Notes: a model not told the origin generated them from the sequence alone. Positions 8,257 through 15,245 are shown, counted from the stretch's first letter. The stretch is DNA of 15,245 bases from Zygnema cylindricum (GCA_037447655.1 JBBHKE010001191.1:26247-41491), one strand, 5' to 3'. A program made the numbers and translations.

Positions 8257-9110
8257 TGGAGCTTCCCGAATTGCTCCAAGGGCACACTTCTGTCTCCGAG
8301 GGATCTCATTCTCCTCCAGACTCTCATCAAGAAGAAGCTCCCCATCCTCCTCAGAGGACTCCTCCTCGGTCTCTCCTGACACCTTTGTGAACAAAAGTGC
8401 CATTTTCTTTCCTTCGGAAGAACCTCCTCCATGGTTCTCTTAGAGCCTCAGCTCCGATAGCTTGACAGAATCCACAATAAAGTGTCCCGGCTTTTTGCAG
8501 AAATGACATAGGCCCTTTGGGGGCCTCGGTCGTCCAGGCTTAACTCTTTCTCCTTTGCATGGTTTTTTCGGGTCTGGTTTCCACCTGTCCCCTCTAGCAA
8601 CTAGAGCTTGAACGCTCTTTCCTCCTCTCCTAATTTCAATCGTTTTCTCTTGCACAAGTATCATGCGGACCACTCTATTCCACTTCCATGAACTATCAGT
8701 CATTTCCAGTACTCTGTACACTATATTCTCATAATCGTCGAGTAACTTCATGATAAGAGTATTAACCTTCATCTTCATTGTACCTGTCCATCTGACACTT
8801 TCCATCTCCATATACAAACAAGAAATATCATTACAGTAGTCTAACATCTTTCCCCCTTTCTAAGTATAATTTCCCAACTTTTGCTCTGCCAACTAAAGCC
8901 CATGAATTGTTCCAGCTTTATAGATTTTTATCAAACTCACCCACAACTCCTTGGCCTTGTAAACGTGAAGGTGAGAAGTTGCCAAAGCTTGTGTGAGGTG
9001 TCTCAAAAAAAAAGTTCTTGGCAGCCATATTGGTGTCTTCCCATATTTGAGTATCGGTCTCAACGGTCTTCACAATCCCCGCTTTAGGTGTCGTGGGAAT
9101 AGGAGCAATA
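8257..9110 (-). pseudogene. Copia Gag, minus strand
   Basis: Nucleocapsid/capsid precursor. The N-terminal part (about 9110-9010) reads PKAGIVKTVETDTQIWEDTN-like in one frame; an indel in a T run near 9005 shifts into RHLTQALATSHLHVYKAKEL and the UBN2-type core, with TAG stops at 8895-8893 and 8862-8860. The core continues MLDYCNDISCLYMEME, LIMKLLDDYENIVYRVLEM and RMILVQEKTIEIRRGG. The zinc knuckle at 8508-8467 (CHFCKKPGHFIVDS) has its last Cys replaced by Ser. After TAA 8442-8440 the same frame holds an acidic tail (EEESSEEDGE) leading to the protease. The true N-terminus is lost at the junction with LTR copy B. Confidence 0.85.
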
Positions 9111-9335
9111 CGAGTAAAAGGTGTCTCTTTTCTGTAAAAATAAAAGGTTATTTTAGTATTTTCTAGGTTTTTTGAAATGCAGAAAAGAATAAGAGGCAAC
9201 TTGCCTCTAACTCCTCTTTCTAGCTCCCACAGTTGTCGCAGTCATTGAAAGTTGGAGAGGGAGATAGAGCCATGGCTACCTATGATACCCCGACGGGGAC
9301 AGAAATTAGGTTGGTAGATTTAACCAAAATGAACT

Positions 9336-9420
9336 TGGCGGACCCAGGAGTTGAACCTGGTACCTGGCGTCAGTCAAGGCAGCCCGAAGCCAGTAGCCTT
9401 AGCCATCTAGTCTAAACCGG
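9336..9420 (-). other. tRNA-like segment inside LTR copy B (antisense)
   Basis: On the minus strand 9357-9347 reads GGTTCAACTCC, an exact fit to the pol III B-box consensus GGTTCRANYCC, inside a perfect T-arm (9344-9348 pairs with 9356-9360, 7-nt loop). An A-box-like TAGACTAGATGG lies at 9414-9403 and the 3' end reads TCCGCCA. The 5' acceptor strand does not pair with the 3' strand and no good anticodon arm forms, so this is not a functional tRNA. Copies D (about 14515-14600) and A (about 4753-4840) hold diverged versions at the same place. Confidence 0.55.
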
Positions 9421-9544
9421 AGACATATGATATAGGGTTTGGTAGTTATTTAAATGTAAACATGTAGGCTATTTCATTCAACGAGATATTTCGACATAGA
9501 TATAGTTTGTAATGTACGGCGTACGCAAAATCCAAAACGAATAT

Positions 9545-9582
9545 CGCGCATTTTGTTTCAAAGGCGAAACAAATATTGCGCA
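9545..9582. repeat. LTR-B hairpin
   Basis: Inner arms 9552-9559 (TTTGTTTC) and 9566-9573 (GAAACAAA) are perfect with a 6-nt loop. Outer GCGCA/TGCGC pairing extends the stem. It sits about 110-140 bases from the G-box, as do the palindromes in copies C and D. Confidence 0.6.
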
Positions 9583-9692
9583 AGTATTTATGACGGCCAC
9601 GATTGTAATCCGTCATAATCGGACGGCCACAAAGCATGCCGTGATCGCGAAATGGGTTTTCGGCGGTTTGCGGATGATGTCACATCAATCGC

Positions 9693-9698
9693 CACGTG
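9693..9698. promoter_or_regulatory. G-box CACGTG in LTR copy B
   Basis: CACGTG in GCCACGTGGCGC context, at the position homologous to the G-boxes of copies A, C and D. Confidence 0.6.
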
Positions 9699-9779
9699 GC
9701 GCAATCACATTTGATTACGCATCTCCGCGGATTCCAGGAATGAATCCAAATATGACATGTCTCGTTTGTTGGCCATGTC

Positions 9780-9853
9780 GTACAATGGCCGTACAAATAG
9801 TACACCGGCACCTGTACCTTTATCTAGATACATTATTATGATTGGTGTCGTAC
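9780..9853. promoter_or_regulatory. GTAC cluster in LTR copy B
   Basis: Five GTAC tetramers occur in 74 bases (9780, 9791, 9800, 9814, 9850), directly after GGCCATGTCGTACAATGGCC, itself a dyad. The position matches the clusters in copies A and D. Confidence 0.5.
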
Positions 9854-10004
9854 TTCACTAGATAGAGTTTTAGAGAGAGATAGGACTTAGAAAATTTTTA
9901 TAGATTGGACCCTCTCTCCCAGAGAGCTTCTGTACAAAAGGTCAACTTTAACCCTTCATAACTTACTGCTCAGGGGAGCAAATTCAGAGATTCTTTTTGC
10001 TATC

Positions 10005-10162
10005 GACTCATGGGAGTCTTGCCTTCACAATGGTGATGGTGGTTAGCGTTTTTGTTTTCCAGGGTGGCAGTTATTCTTGCTGAAACACAAAGGGGTCAGG
10101 GTTATCTTAGAGGCTTCATGTGAGCTGCCTACTCTGAGGTCCTACGGAGGTCTCAGAGTTGC
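10005..10162 (+). repeat. LTR end plus leader repeat, copy 1
   Basis: Direct repeat of 12685-12842. Shared blocks are ACTCATGGGAGTCTT, TGAAACACAAAGGGGTCAGG, TGAGCTGCC and GGAGGTCTC. The similarity crosses the proposed LTR end, so it may include the start of an internal leader. GTTATCTTAGAGGC or the following TGTGAGCTGCC could be a decayed primer-binding site, but neither is convincing. A stem at 10131-10138/10152-10159 (ACTCTGAG/CTCAGAGT) lies in the leader. Confidence 0.65.
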
Positions 10163-11095
10163 ACCAACCTGCCCTTATTGTCTCTATGATCAAACCGGTG
10201 CACTCTCTTGGGCTCACGGAGCCCCCGCTTACTAGTCCCTTCCCCGGCCCGGGTCCGTGAGGTTGCCCTGCCCTTGGACGGTCCACTGGTTGCAATGTCT
10301 TGAGATTGGGTAGGATGCAGGTGCGAAGTTGACGGTATCCCTTGTTGTTCTTAGATAGAGGTTGAAGAACCACTTTCTAATGAACTGCTCAATATTTCCA
10401 CTACGCCTCCCAATGGGCGTACGATTCTGGCTCGGTCGGATCTTGCTACCCACTGCACCAACACCTTAACCTTAACCTCATGGAGATTGTGAAGGGCTAA
10501 GATTTCTTTTCGACCGTGCTGGTTAGGGTCCGCTAGGATTTTGGGATCCATGTACATCTCCGCTATCGGAGCCTTAGATCTTGTATGGCGTCCTATTTCG
10601 AGAGGGTGACCGGGGACGGCTTCCTTATGTGCCAAGCCCTTCCTACATTATTTAGGAGATAAGGTCGTTCTCTCCCCCTTCTCCGTGGCCCTAAATCTGG
10701 CAGCCTCGGACAAAGTTGGGAAATTCTCGGGAGAGAAGACGGGTGGAGGTAGAGGAGAGGGTGGCTTCAAGGAGTGTTTTGGAGGAGTCTCAACTGTAAT
10801 AGCCTCATGCAACATTCCCTGAAGGAACTGCTCTATGTTCAGAGTGGAGGCAAAGGGAATGCTGCCTCGGACACCTGAGACTCTTCCTCTTGTGCTACTC
10901 CTTCTTGCCTTTCCTGCTCTTCCGATCTAACTCCCAAAAGATCCTTATCCTGAACTTCTCCTCCTCCCATAGCTGACCGGACAAAGGAGCTAAATCCTTT
11001 TTTGAAAGTACTCCGCCTTAAGCACCTACCCTCTTTAACCTAAAGAGACAGGTTGCTTTTTCAGTAATGTGCTTATCCGCCGGAAACCCACCAAA
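10163..11095 (-). pseudogene. Degenerate coding-like stretch, product unknown
   Basis: On the minus strand, pieces of different frames read like decayed protein with biased composition: SVTFGGFPADKHITEKATCL (from about 11103), EEQERQEGVAQEEESQVSEA, FSPENFPTLSEAARFRATEK (about 10765-10700), the 94-residue frame 10635-10351 (EMYMDPKILADPNQHGRKEI) and a basic, Arg/Gly-rich tail (GPSKGRATSRTRAGEG). Stops and shifts separate them. A retroelement Gag-like protein is possible from the acidic-then-basic make-up, but I recognise no domain. The region follows LTR copy B on the opposite strand, so it is not simply the internal part of that element. Confidence 0.3.
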
Positions 11096-11655
11096 TGTTA
11101 CACTCATGAATACTATCCAAAAGATGGAAAGGGAATGCTATTCGTCCGATCCGTCCCACAAAACTCCGAACAAAAACCAAGGACTATCACAACAGTACGC
11201 AAATAACTCCCACGCAAAAATATAGAAACAATAAATATCGGCTCTTTCAGATTAAACAATATCACCTTGCCCCAAAAAATAGAAATAAATATAGAAATAA
11301 ATGAAAAAGGTGAAGCAAACTCACATACCCCAGAGTGTAATGCAGACAAATTTAGAGGAAGAAACATCTCCAAATTGCCGCGAAGATTGATATGATTCTC
11401 CCTCAACCCTCGGTTCCGTCGTACGGATCCGACCACACTCTTCTAAGTTTCAAATAGCGAAAGTCCAAACCGCCCAAAGAGAGGATGGTGCCAACCACCC
11501 ACCCGAGCTACGATTTCCACAAAAGACAATCCAAAACAAAGATGGCAATAGATTTCATGACACAATGCAACACTTCTCCAACAAAAAGATTGATTGTATT
11601 TCTCTGGGGGTTTTCTCAGGAGAGAGTACTGAAAAAGCAACCTGTCTCCTTCGGC
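11036..11655. repeat. Inverted repeat with an exact 22-bp core
   Basis: 11045-11066 (GAGACAGGTTGCTTTTTCAG followed by TA) is the exact reverse complement of 11627-11648. Looser similarity continues inward for about 25-30 bases (GGTGGGTTTCC against GGGGGTTTTC). It could be the ends of a small foldback element of about 610 bp or an inverted duplication of the adjacent degenerate coding stretch. No clear target-site duplication was seen. Confidence 0.55.
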
Positions 11656-12684
11656 CCCAAGTGCCTTATACCAGCCAAGTTTGTCCTATTGCAAGTGCCA
11701 AGTCAAAACAATACCAATAGCCAATCAGCGGCCAGAAATTGTTATCGTACGGACATAAGACCAAACAGGCTGTACTACACTTAGGGCAAAAAGTTAGGCG
11801 ACTAGCTCTGGGTGGATTTGAAGCCAAAGGTCCTCCTACGATACACTCATGAGCCACAAAGTCCTGAATTGACGTGAAACGCCTAATTTTGACCCAAAGT
11901 AATAAATGCTCTGCCCGTTTGGAGGACCTGTACTAACATCCTACTGGCAGCTAACAGCAAAATCTACAGGTCTATCCCAAAAGTTACGTGGCGTTCTACA
12001 ATGTACCCCCACAGGGACAGGTGGAAACTGGTAGCATGTAATAGAATGGAAATCTTTGTAGCGAAATAACTCCATCGTTTGACCTCCGTTAGGCGCGAAA
12101 TAAAGTGCGTTCCGTTCAGTTTGGTAAGTAGAAAGATTTTTTCTGGCAGGGTGCACTCACTCTTCCGTACTTTGAGGACCGTACCGGTGCAAAAGGGGTC
12201 TGCAATCCTTCGTAATATAAAGGTGTGCGGGAAACGCACACGAGCGTGACAAAAGTACCTTGGTATAGTGACGTACAGTTTCGATACCTTGTCATATTTT
12301 GGTATAGTATTACAATGCCAGGTATTACCATCTAATTAGTTAGTTAGTAATAGACACACTCTCAGTGTATAAAGTTTAGGACTTAACCAATTTTGTATTA
12401 ACCAGTTTTGGGATTATGAAACTCTAAAGGGCGATTTTTGGGAAAGTTGTTGGAGTCATATCTTATGGTTAACCAATTCAATTGTGTTGCAATTTTGGGA
12501 ATTGACAGTGTGTATGATGCTTTAACTGTATGCTAATTTTGGTGTAATTTGGATTTGTGAATCATAGTTTTTTGTGAGTGGAAAACTGGTATTTGAAAGG
12601 ATTCTTGATAAGCTTCTGTTTTAGTCATGTCTACTTCTACAACTACTGCTGCAGCTCTATCTGCACCGATAGTCATAGAACAAC
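11100..12684. other. Unassigned non-coding DNA
   Basis: Frames here are short and show no recognisable domain. Apart from the right arm of the 22-bp inverted repeat, the stretch has only weak features: repeated TTGGTATAGT near 12260 and 12300, and a loose repeat AACCAATTTTG/AACCAGTTTTG (about 12377-12410), echoed near 12472. ACGTGGCG near 11985 and scattered GTAC motifs recall the LTR family but no alignment was convincing. Confidence 0.4.
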
Positions 12685-12842
12685 AACTCATGGGAGTCTT
12701 TTCTTCACAGGGGTGAAGGTGGTCAAAGTTTTAGTCTGCCAAGTTGGCACTTATTCTTGTTGAAACACAAAGGGGTCAGGGTTATCCTAGGGGCTTGGTG
12801 TGAGCTGCCATTTTGAGGACCTATGGAGGTCTCTCAATTGCA
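12685..12842 (+). repeat. LTR end plus leader repeat, copy 2
   Basis: Diverged direct copy of 10005-10162 in the same orientation, sharing ACTCATGGGAGTCTT, TGTTGAAACACAAAGGGGTCAGG-like and GGAGGTCTC blocks. The upstream 12500-12680 bears little resemblance to LTR B, so only the end survives. The leader stem is kept as TTGAG (12813-12817)/CTCAA (12833-12837). GGTGTGAGC near 12798 is a weak primer-site candidate. Confidence 0.6.
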
Positions 12843-13171
12843 AGCTACGCCTAGCGCGAAATTAGCTTATGTCTAGCCTTCTTTACATGAATGAAACTAC
12901 TTAAGATATTGGCTAATAAGCGGCCAACATCGTCTGCCGTACGCCTAACAAAATCCACAATCCAAGGGTAAAAACCTTCCTAATACGTGTTGCGTGAACC
13001 TACATATGTTCACGACTTATTCGAAAAGTGGTCTTAAATCGCCACCAAATGATATAATTGAACTTCCAATCCATACGTCGTCCAAACGATATCCACGATC
13101 TTACTCCAAAATCGTGTACCTACGAAATGAAACAAACAAAAGTACACACGAAATTAGCACATATTCAATTA

Positions 13172-13198
13172 GAAGTGTACGCGAATCGCGTACACTTC
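13172..13198. repeat. 27-nt palindrome in LTR copy C
   Basis: Perfect dyad: 13172-13184 (GAAGTGTACGCGA) pairs with 13186-13198 around a single centre base at 13185. Confidence 0.85.
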
Positions 13199-13223
13199 AC
13201 AAATAAATGAATTGGCAGGAAAC

Positions 13224-13360
13224 CATATGTGCAAACAAAACTCATGCATGCATGCCAAAATCGTGCGTGTGTGCATGATATCGTGCGCGCGCGTTGAATA
13301 TCGAAGCTCGCGTGGAAATATCGTGTGTGCGAGCAAAAATATAGCGCGCGCGTGCAAACG
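13224..13360. repeat. 20-21 bp degenerate minisatellite
   Basis: At least five units share a pattern TATCGTGCGCGCGTG-AAA: 13259-13278, 13279-13298, 13299-13318, 13319-13339 and 13340-13360. 13224-13258 looks like one or two more degenerate units. The alternating purine-pyrimidine GCGC/GTGT runs stand out against the AT-rich surroundings. It lies within LTR copy C, between its palindrome and its G-box. Confidence 0.75.
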
Positions 13361-13433
13361 ACATTATGCGGCACGAAAAGCTGACGTAACACCATGGACA
13401 TTTGGTGATTTATTAGCTAATGTCAGAAGATGA

Positions 13434-13439
13434 CACGTG
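13434..13439. promoter_or_regulatory. G-box CACGTG in LTR copy C
   Basis: CACGTG in GATGACACGTGGCA context, shared almost exactly with the G-box region of copy D on the minus strand (GATGACACGTGGCA). Confidence 0.6.
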
Positions 13440-13690
13440 GCACGCCATGAATGAATTGCGGACATTACAAGGAGAGCGACTATGGCTCAAAAACTAACAA
13501 AGGTCAGTGGGACGGCCATGCCATACCATGGCCGTACAAGAACTGGCACCATCACCTTCTTGTACCCTACAGTCTTGTAATTGGTTGAGTAAAAAGTAGT
13601 AGGGGTTCTAAGAGGGATTTAGGGCTTAGACTTTTTTAGGCATCTCTTGTAATTCTATGGGGTCCATTCCCCGACAAAAATCGTAGATTT

Positions 13691-13933
13691 AAAAAAGCTT
13701 ATCTAGATAGTGCAAACTCCAAGTTGATATAAACCCAAATGATTGACACCATGATAGTCAAAACCTCAATACAGATTCCCCTTTGGTGAAATAAGACTTT
13801 GTGTGTGCTCAGTTCCTCTACAGAATGCAAAGTTAGAATATGAGTATTTGGACACATTCCCCCACTTTGACTCTCCCTTATAAATGCAGCCACCTTGGAA
13901 GTCACAGACTTTGATCGACTATACTTTTGTGTA
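13691..13933. other. Flank between LTR copies C and D
   Basis: No protein similarity recognised. On the minus strand, CCAAGGTGGCTGCA (about 13904-13891) and CACCAAAGGGG (about 13790-13780) weakly resemble blocks near the end of LTR B, so copy D may extend to about 13760. Confidence 0.35.
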
Positions 13934-14103
13934 GCGTGGACTCCCATGAGTTCGTAGCAAAAAGATTCACTGAAAATGGTCAACTAAGTAGTTAGTTATG
14001 GCAGCTCAAAGTTAGCCTTTTTATACAATGGTGCTCTCACAGAGGGTGGCTACCTACCAAAAATGCTAAGTCTTATTCCCTCTCTAAAATCCCTTCTAAT
14101 GAA

Positions 14104-14178
14104 GTACAGAGCCAATCATAGGACTGTAACGTACATGAAAGTACAAGTGTCGGAGTACTTTCTATACGCCATTTGTAC
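14104..14178. promoter_or_regulatory. GTAC cluster in LTR copy D
   Basis: Five GTAC tetramers occur in 75 bases (14104, 14131, 14141, 14155, 14175), equivalent to the clusters of A and B. Confidence 0.5.
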
Positions 14179-14261
14179 GGCGTGTCTATACTGGTGACAT
14201 TTGTCATATTAGGACTTGTTGTCTTGTGCTCCAGAGATTCCATAAACCCGTATGATGTTGC

Positions 14262-14267
14262 CACGTG
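14262..14267. promoter_or_regulatory. G-box CACGTG in LTR copy D
   Basis: CACGTG in TGCCACGTGTCATC context, at the same LTR position as in A, B and C. Confidence 0.6.
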
Positions 14268-14369
14268 TCATCCGGAGTGGCGGCGTCCGAAAACCGCCAA
14301 AATGTCCTTTTCGCGATGACGGCGCTTACCACGGCCGTCCGATTGGATCGACTTTTAAAATAAGCTGTT

Positions 14370-14396
14370 GAAATAAATGTTCGCAACATTTATTTC
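14370..14396. repeat. 27-nt palindrome in LTR copy D
   Basis: Perfect 12-bp arms 14370-14381 (GAAATAAATGTT) and 14385-14396 (AACATTTATTTC), loop CGC. It lies about 105 bases from the G-box, the place of the different palindromes in B and C. Confidence 0.85.
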
Positions 14397-14549
14397 GTGC
14401 GGTACTATAGTATATAACAAGTTCTATGTTCTACTGTACGTTTCATTAGTTAAACGAAATGTCCTACGTGTATATGTTTAAATATCTATCAAACCCTATA
14501 TACTTTAGCATTGGTCCTAGACTTAACGGTCAAAGCAAACGGCTATGAG

Positions 14550-14600
14550 TGATTTGACAGACAATAGGTACCAGGATCAATTCCTTGGTCTGTCAAATCA
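14550..14600. repeat. 13-bp inverted repeat in the tRNA-like part of LTR D
   Basis: 14550-14562 (TGATTTGACAGAC) pairs perfectly with 14588-14600 (GTCTGTCAAATCA). The 25-nt interior contains a further CCAGG/CCTTGG stem equivalent to the T-arm of the tRNA-like segment in LTR B. LTR A keeps a shorter version, 4791-4797/4831-4837 (ACCTGAC/GTCAGGT). Confidence 0.75.
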
Positions 14601-14789
14601 TTTTTTGATAAATCTACCAAGTCTAATCCTTGTCTCTTTAGAGGGCCTAAGCAGCAATGGCTCTAGCTCCCTATCCAGCCCTCAGTGACTAGAACAAGTG
14701 TGGGGGCTTAGAGAAGGGAGTTTAGAGGCAGACTGCCTCTACTCCTTTTCTATCCTAATATAAACCTAGAAAATACATCAATTTCAACA

Positions 14790-14806
14790 CTCCTCTTATT
14801 TTCTAG
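14790..14806 (-). other. Polypurine tract of second minus-strand copia
   Basis: On the minus strand GAAAATAAGAGGAG directly precedes TGTTG of LTR D. It is identical but for one base to the tract at 5040-5056. Confidence 0.75.
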
Positions 14807-14807
14807 T

Positions 14808-15245
14808 CTACACAAAAAAAATAAGAATATATTGTTTTTTTCCTTTTTCTTTTTTTTTCTTCTTTCTATTCTCCTCATAAAATTGTAAATGATTACCCTC
14901 ATTTTTAAAGAAGTGTATTAGATAAGCCGAAATAAACAATGCATCATGTTGATTATATATTTTATTTGGCATACCACTTTTCATAAATCCGAGCAAAGAT
15001 TTTATCCACCTCATCCTTTTTTCATCCAAGCAAAATCCACTTTCCCTTTTGTAGTTCCAACTGTCAACCCCATCCCTAATCTGCAACACATACCAGGATG
15101 ATAAGCCTTTTACAAGCACATCTTCATAAGCGACATTACACCAAGTAGTGATGTCAAATCCATCCTGCCCCAAATTTTCCCAAAAACCACTAGTCTTTAT
15201 TAAAGTTTTAATAATCCCTACATCTTCTCCACTTATGATTATCTA
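14808..15245 (-). pseudogene. Decayed copia RNase H end, runs off window
   Basis: The minus-strand frame from about 15173 to 14808 matches the C-terminal RNase H of the element at 5060-5764 block by block. DITTWCNVAYEDV corresponds to DITTSSDASYGDA, SSWYVLQIRDGVDSWNYKRE to the TSGYVL..CCW.RK region, and MRWIKSLL to LMWVKSLL. The catalytic STIEAEY segment is deleted, the first Asp is Asn, and CDNQAA reads QHDALF. A purine run (about 14866-14834) and an A/T tail lead to the polypurine tract. The element continues beyond the right edge. It is clearly inactive and more diverged than the first minus-strand copy. Confidence 0.75.

Larger units (their letters stand above)
5057..9110 (-). mobile_element. 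Nearly full-length Ty1/copia internal region, minus strand
   Basis: Domains read in order on the minus strand: Gag with zinc knuckle, aspartic protease, GAG-pre-integrase zinc domain, integrase, RT and RNase H. This order (integrase before RT) is diagnostic of Ty1/copia. Two long frames cover it, one from about 9000 to 7390 and one from 7393 to about 5120, joined by a frameshift near 7393; smaller shifts lie near 9005 and 5125. In-frame stops occur at 8895-8893, 8862-8860, 8442-8440, 8256-8254, 7920-7918, 7114-7112, 6886-6884, 6799-6797, 6016-6014, 5935-5933, 5773-5771 and 5251-5249. The 3' LTR is copy A. The expected same-orientation 5' LTR and primer site are missing: at about 9110 the element meets LTR copy B in opposite orientation. 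The element is dead. Confidence 0.9.
9112..10098 (+). mobile_element. LTR copy B, opposite orientation, with PPT remnant
   Basis: Read on the plus strand this is homologous to the reverse complement of LTR copies A and D. 9112-9146 resembles the pre-LTR end of the element, including a GTAAAAATAAAAGG tract like the polypurine tract. The LTR itself begins near 9147 (GGTTATTTTAGTATTTTCTAGG, without the canonical TGTTG). Landmarks in order are the CATGGCTACC block (9271-9280), the tRNA-like segment, a hairpin (9545-9582), the G-box 9693-9698, the GTAC cluster 9780-9853, ATTGG near 9841 and ACTCATGGGAGT near 10006. The end is placed tentatively at 10098 (GGGGTCA) and could lie up to about 10120. 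Confidence 0.7.
12885..13690 (+). mobile_element. LTR copy C, diverged relative
   Basis: Read on the plus strand it follows the landmark order of LTR B: GCCGTACGCC..AAAATCCA near 12936, a 27-nt palindrome, GATGACACGTGGCA (G-box 13434-13439), ACGGCCATG and CCATGGCCGTACAA (13512-13538), TTGTACC, AATTGGTTGAGTA (about 13578) and AGGGCTTAGA. It differs by a minisatellite inserted between palindrome and G-box. Neither end is defined, and no TGTTG start or polypurine tract was found. It is a diverged solo or truncated LTR in the same orientation as B. Confidence 0.5.
13934..14789 (-). mobile_element. LTR copy D: 3' LTR of a second minus-strand copia element
   Basis: The minus strand starts TGTTGAAATTGATG at 14789, preceded by a polypurine tract matching that of copy A and by a copia RNase H remnant. 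It shares with A the AGCAATGG block (14653-14660), TCAGTGACTAGAACAAGTGTGGGGGC-like segment, the G-box (14262-14267), GTAC cluster (14104-14178), ATTGG (14114 region as CCAAT on +) and GACTCCCATGAGTTCGTAG (13940-13958). The outer end is uncertain and may extend to about 13760. A and D face the same way, B and C the other. Confidence 0.78.

Noticed and set aside
9336-9420. Functional tRNA gene on the minus strand
   Set aside because: T-arm and B-box are good, but the acceptor stem does not pair, no credible anticodon arm forms, and the segment is part of an LTR present in diverged copies.
4131-10098. A Mutator-like or foldback DNA transposon with long terminal inverted repeats (A and B)
   Set aside because: A directly follows a copia polypurine tract and starts TGTTG, and D repeats this arrangement elsewhere, so these are LTRs; the inverted layout is better explained by rearrangement or nesting.
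11113-12331. Several 60-110 residue frames on the minus strand
   Set aside because: No recognisable motifs, overlapping one another in different frames, and typical of chance frames in AT-rich non-coding DNA.
12578-12763. Short plus-strand frame with a hydrophobic start, possible secreted peptide
   Set aside because: It runs into the LTR-end repeat at 12685, and the part shared with 10005-10162 is not conserved as protein.
13224-13360. CRISPR-like repeat array
   Set aside because: Units are contiguous 20-21 bp without spacers, degenerate, and inside an LTR of a plant retroelement.
13165-13433. Small cysteine- or arginine-rich open frames on both strands
   Set aside because: They arise from the GTGC/GCGC minisatellite and its flanks and show no domain.

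Overview
The window looks like a repeat-rich intergenic stretch of a land-plant nuclear genome. No intact host gene, operon, CRISPR array or functional RNA gene could be supported. Almost everything recognisable is decayed Ty1/copia (Pseudoviridae-type) LTR retrotransposon sequence carrying in-frame stops and frameshifts. The plant assignment rests on plant-style copia polyproteins, PPT-TGTTG LTR starts, and LTRs with G-box and ATTGG motifs. The species cannot be named from sequence alone.

Layout. 1-490: no gene, but a striking run of short perfect hairpins. 500-2146 (+): a copia pol fragment (linker, RT, start of RNase H) broken by three frameshifts and a stop. 2147-2427: a second hairpin-rich stretch, followed by a gag-protease fragment of a + strand copia element (2428-3600). 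3602-4059 (+): an unrelated, probably non-LTR retroelement C-terminal fragment. 4131-9110: a nearly full-length copia element on the minus strand (gag, protease, integrase, RT, RNase H, PPT, 3' LTR at 4131-5039) with about a dozen in-frame stops. 9112-10162: an LTR of the same family in the opposite (+) orientation, sitting where the 5' LTR should be. 10163-12684: a degenerate coding-like stretch on the minus strand, an inverted repeat and otherwise unassigned DNA. 12685-12842: a second copy of the LTR end plus leader. 12885-13690: a diverged + strand relative of the same LTR, with a 20-21 bp minisatellite. 13934-15245: the 3' LTR and terminal RNase H of another minus-strand copia element that runs off the right edge.

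The most interesting part is a four-copy LTR family (called here A 4131-5039, B 9147-10098, C 12885-13690, D 13934-14789). All copies keep a CACGTG G-box, a downstream ATTGG box and, at one fixed position, a palindrome whose sequence differs between copies. Three copies have dense GTAC clusters and a tRNA-like segment antisense to the LTR. These conserved shapes on diverged sequence are the best candidates for an undescribed regulatory or structural feature. All were read by eye and need alignment and folding to confirm.
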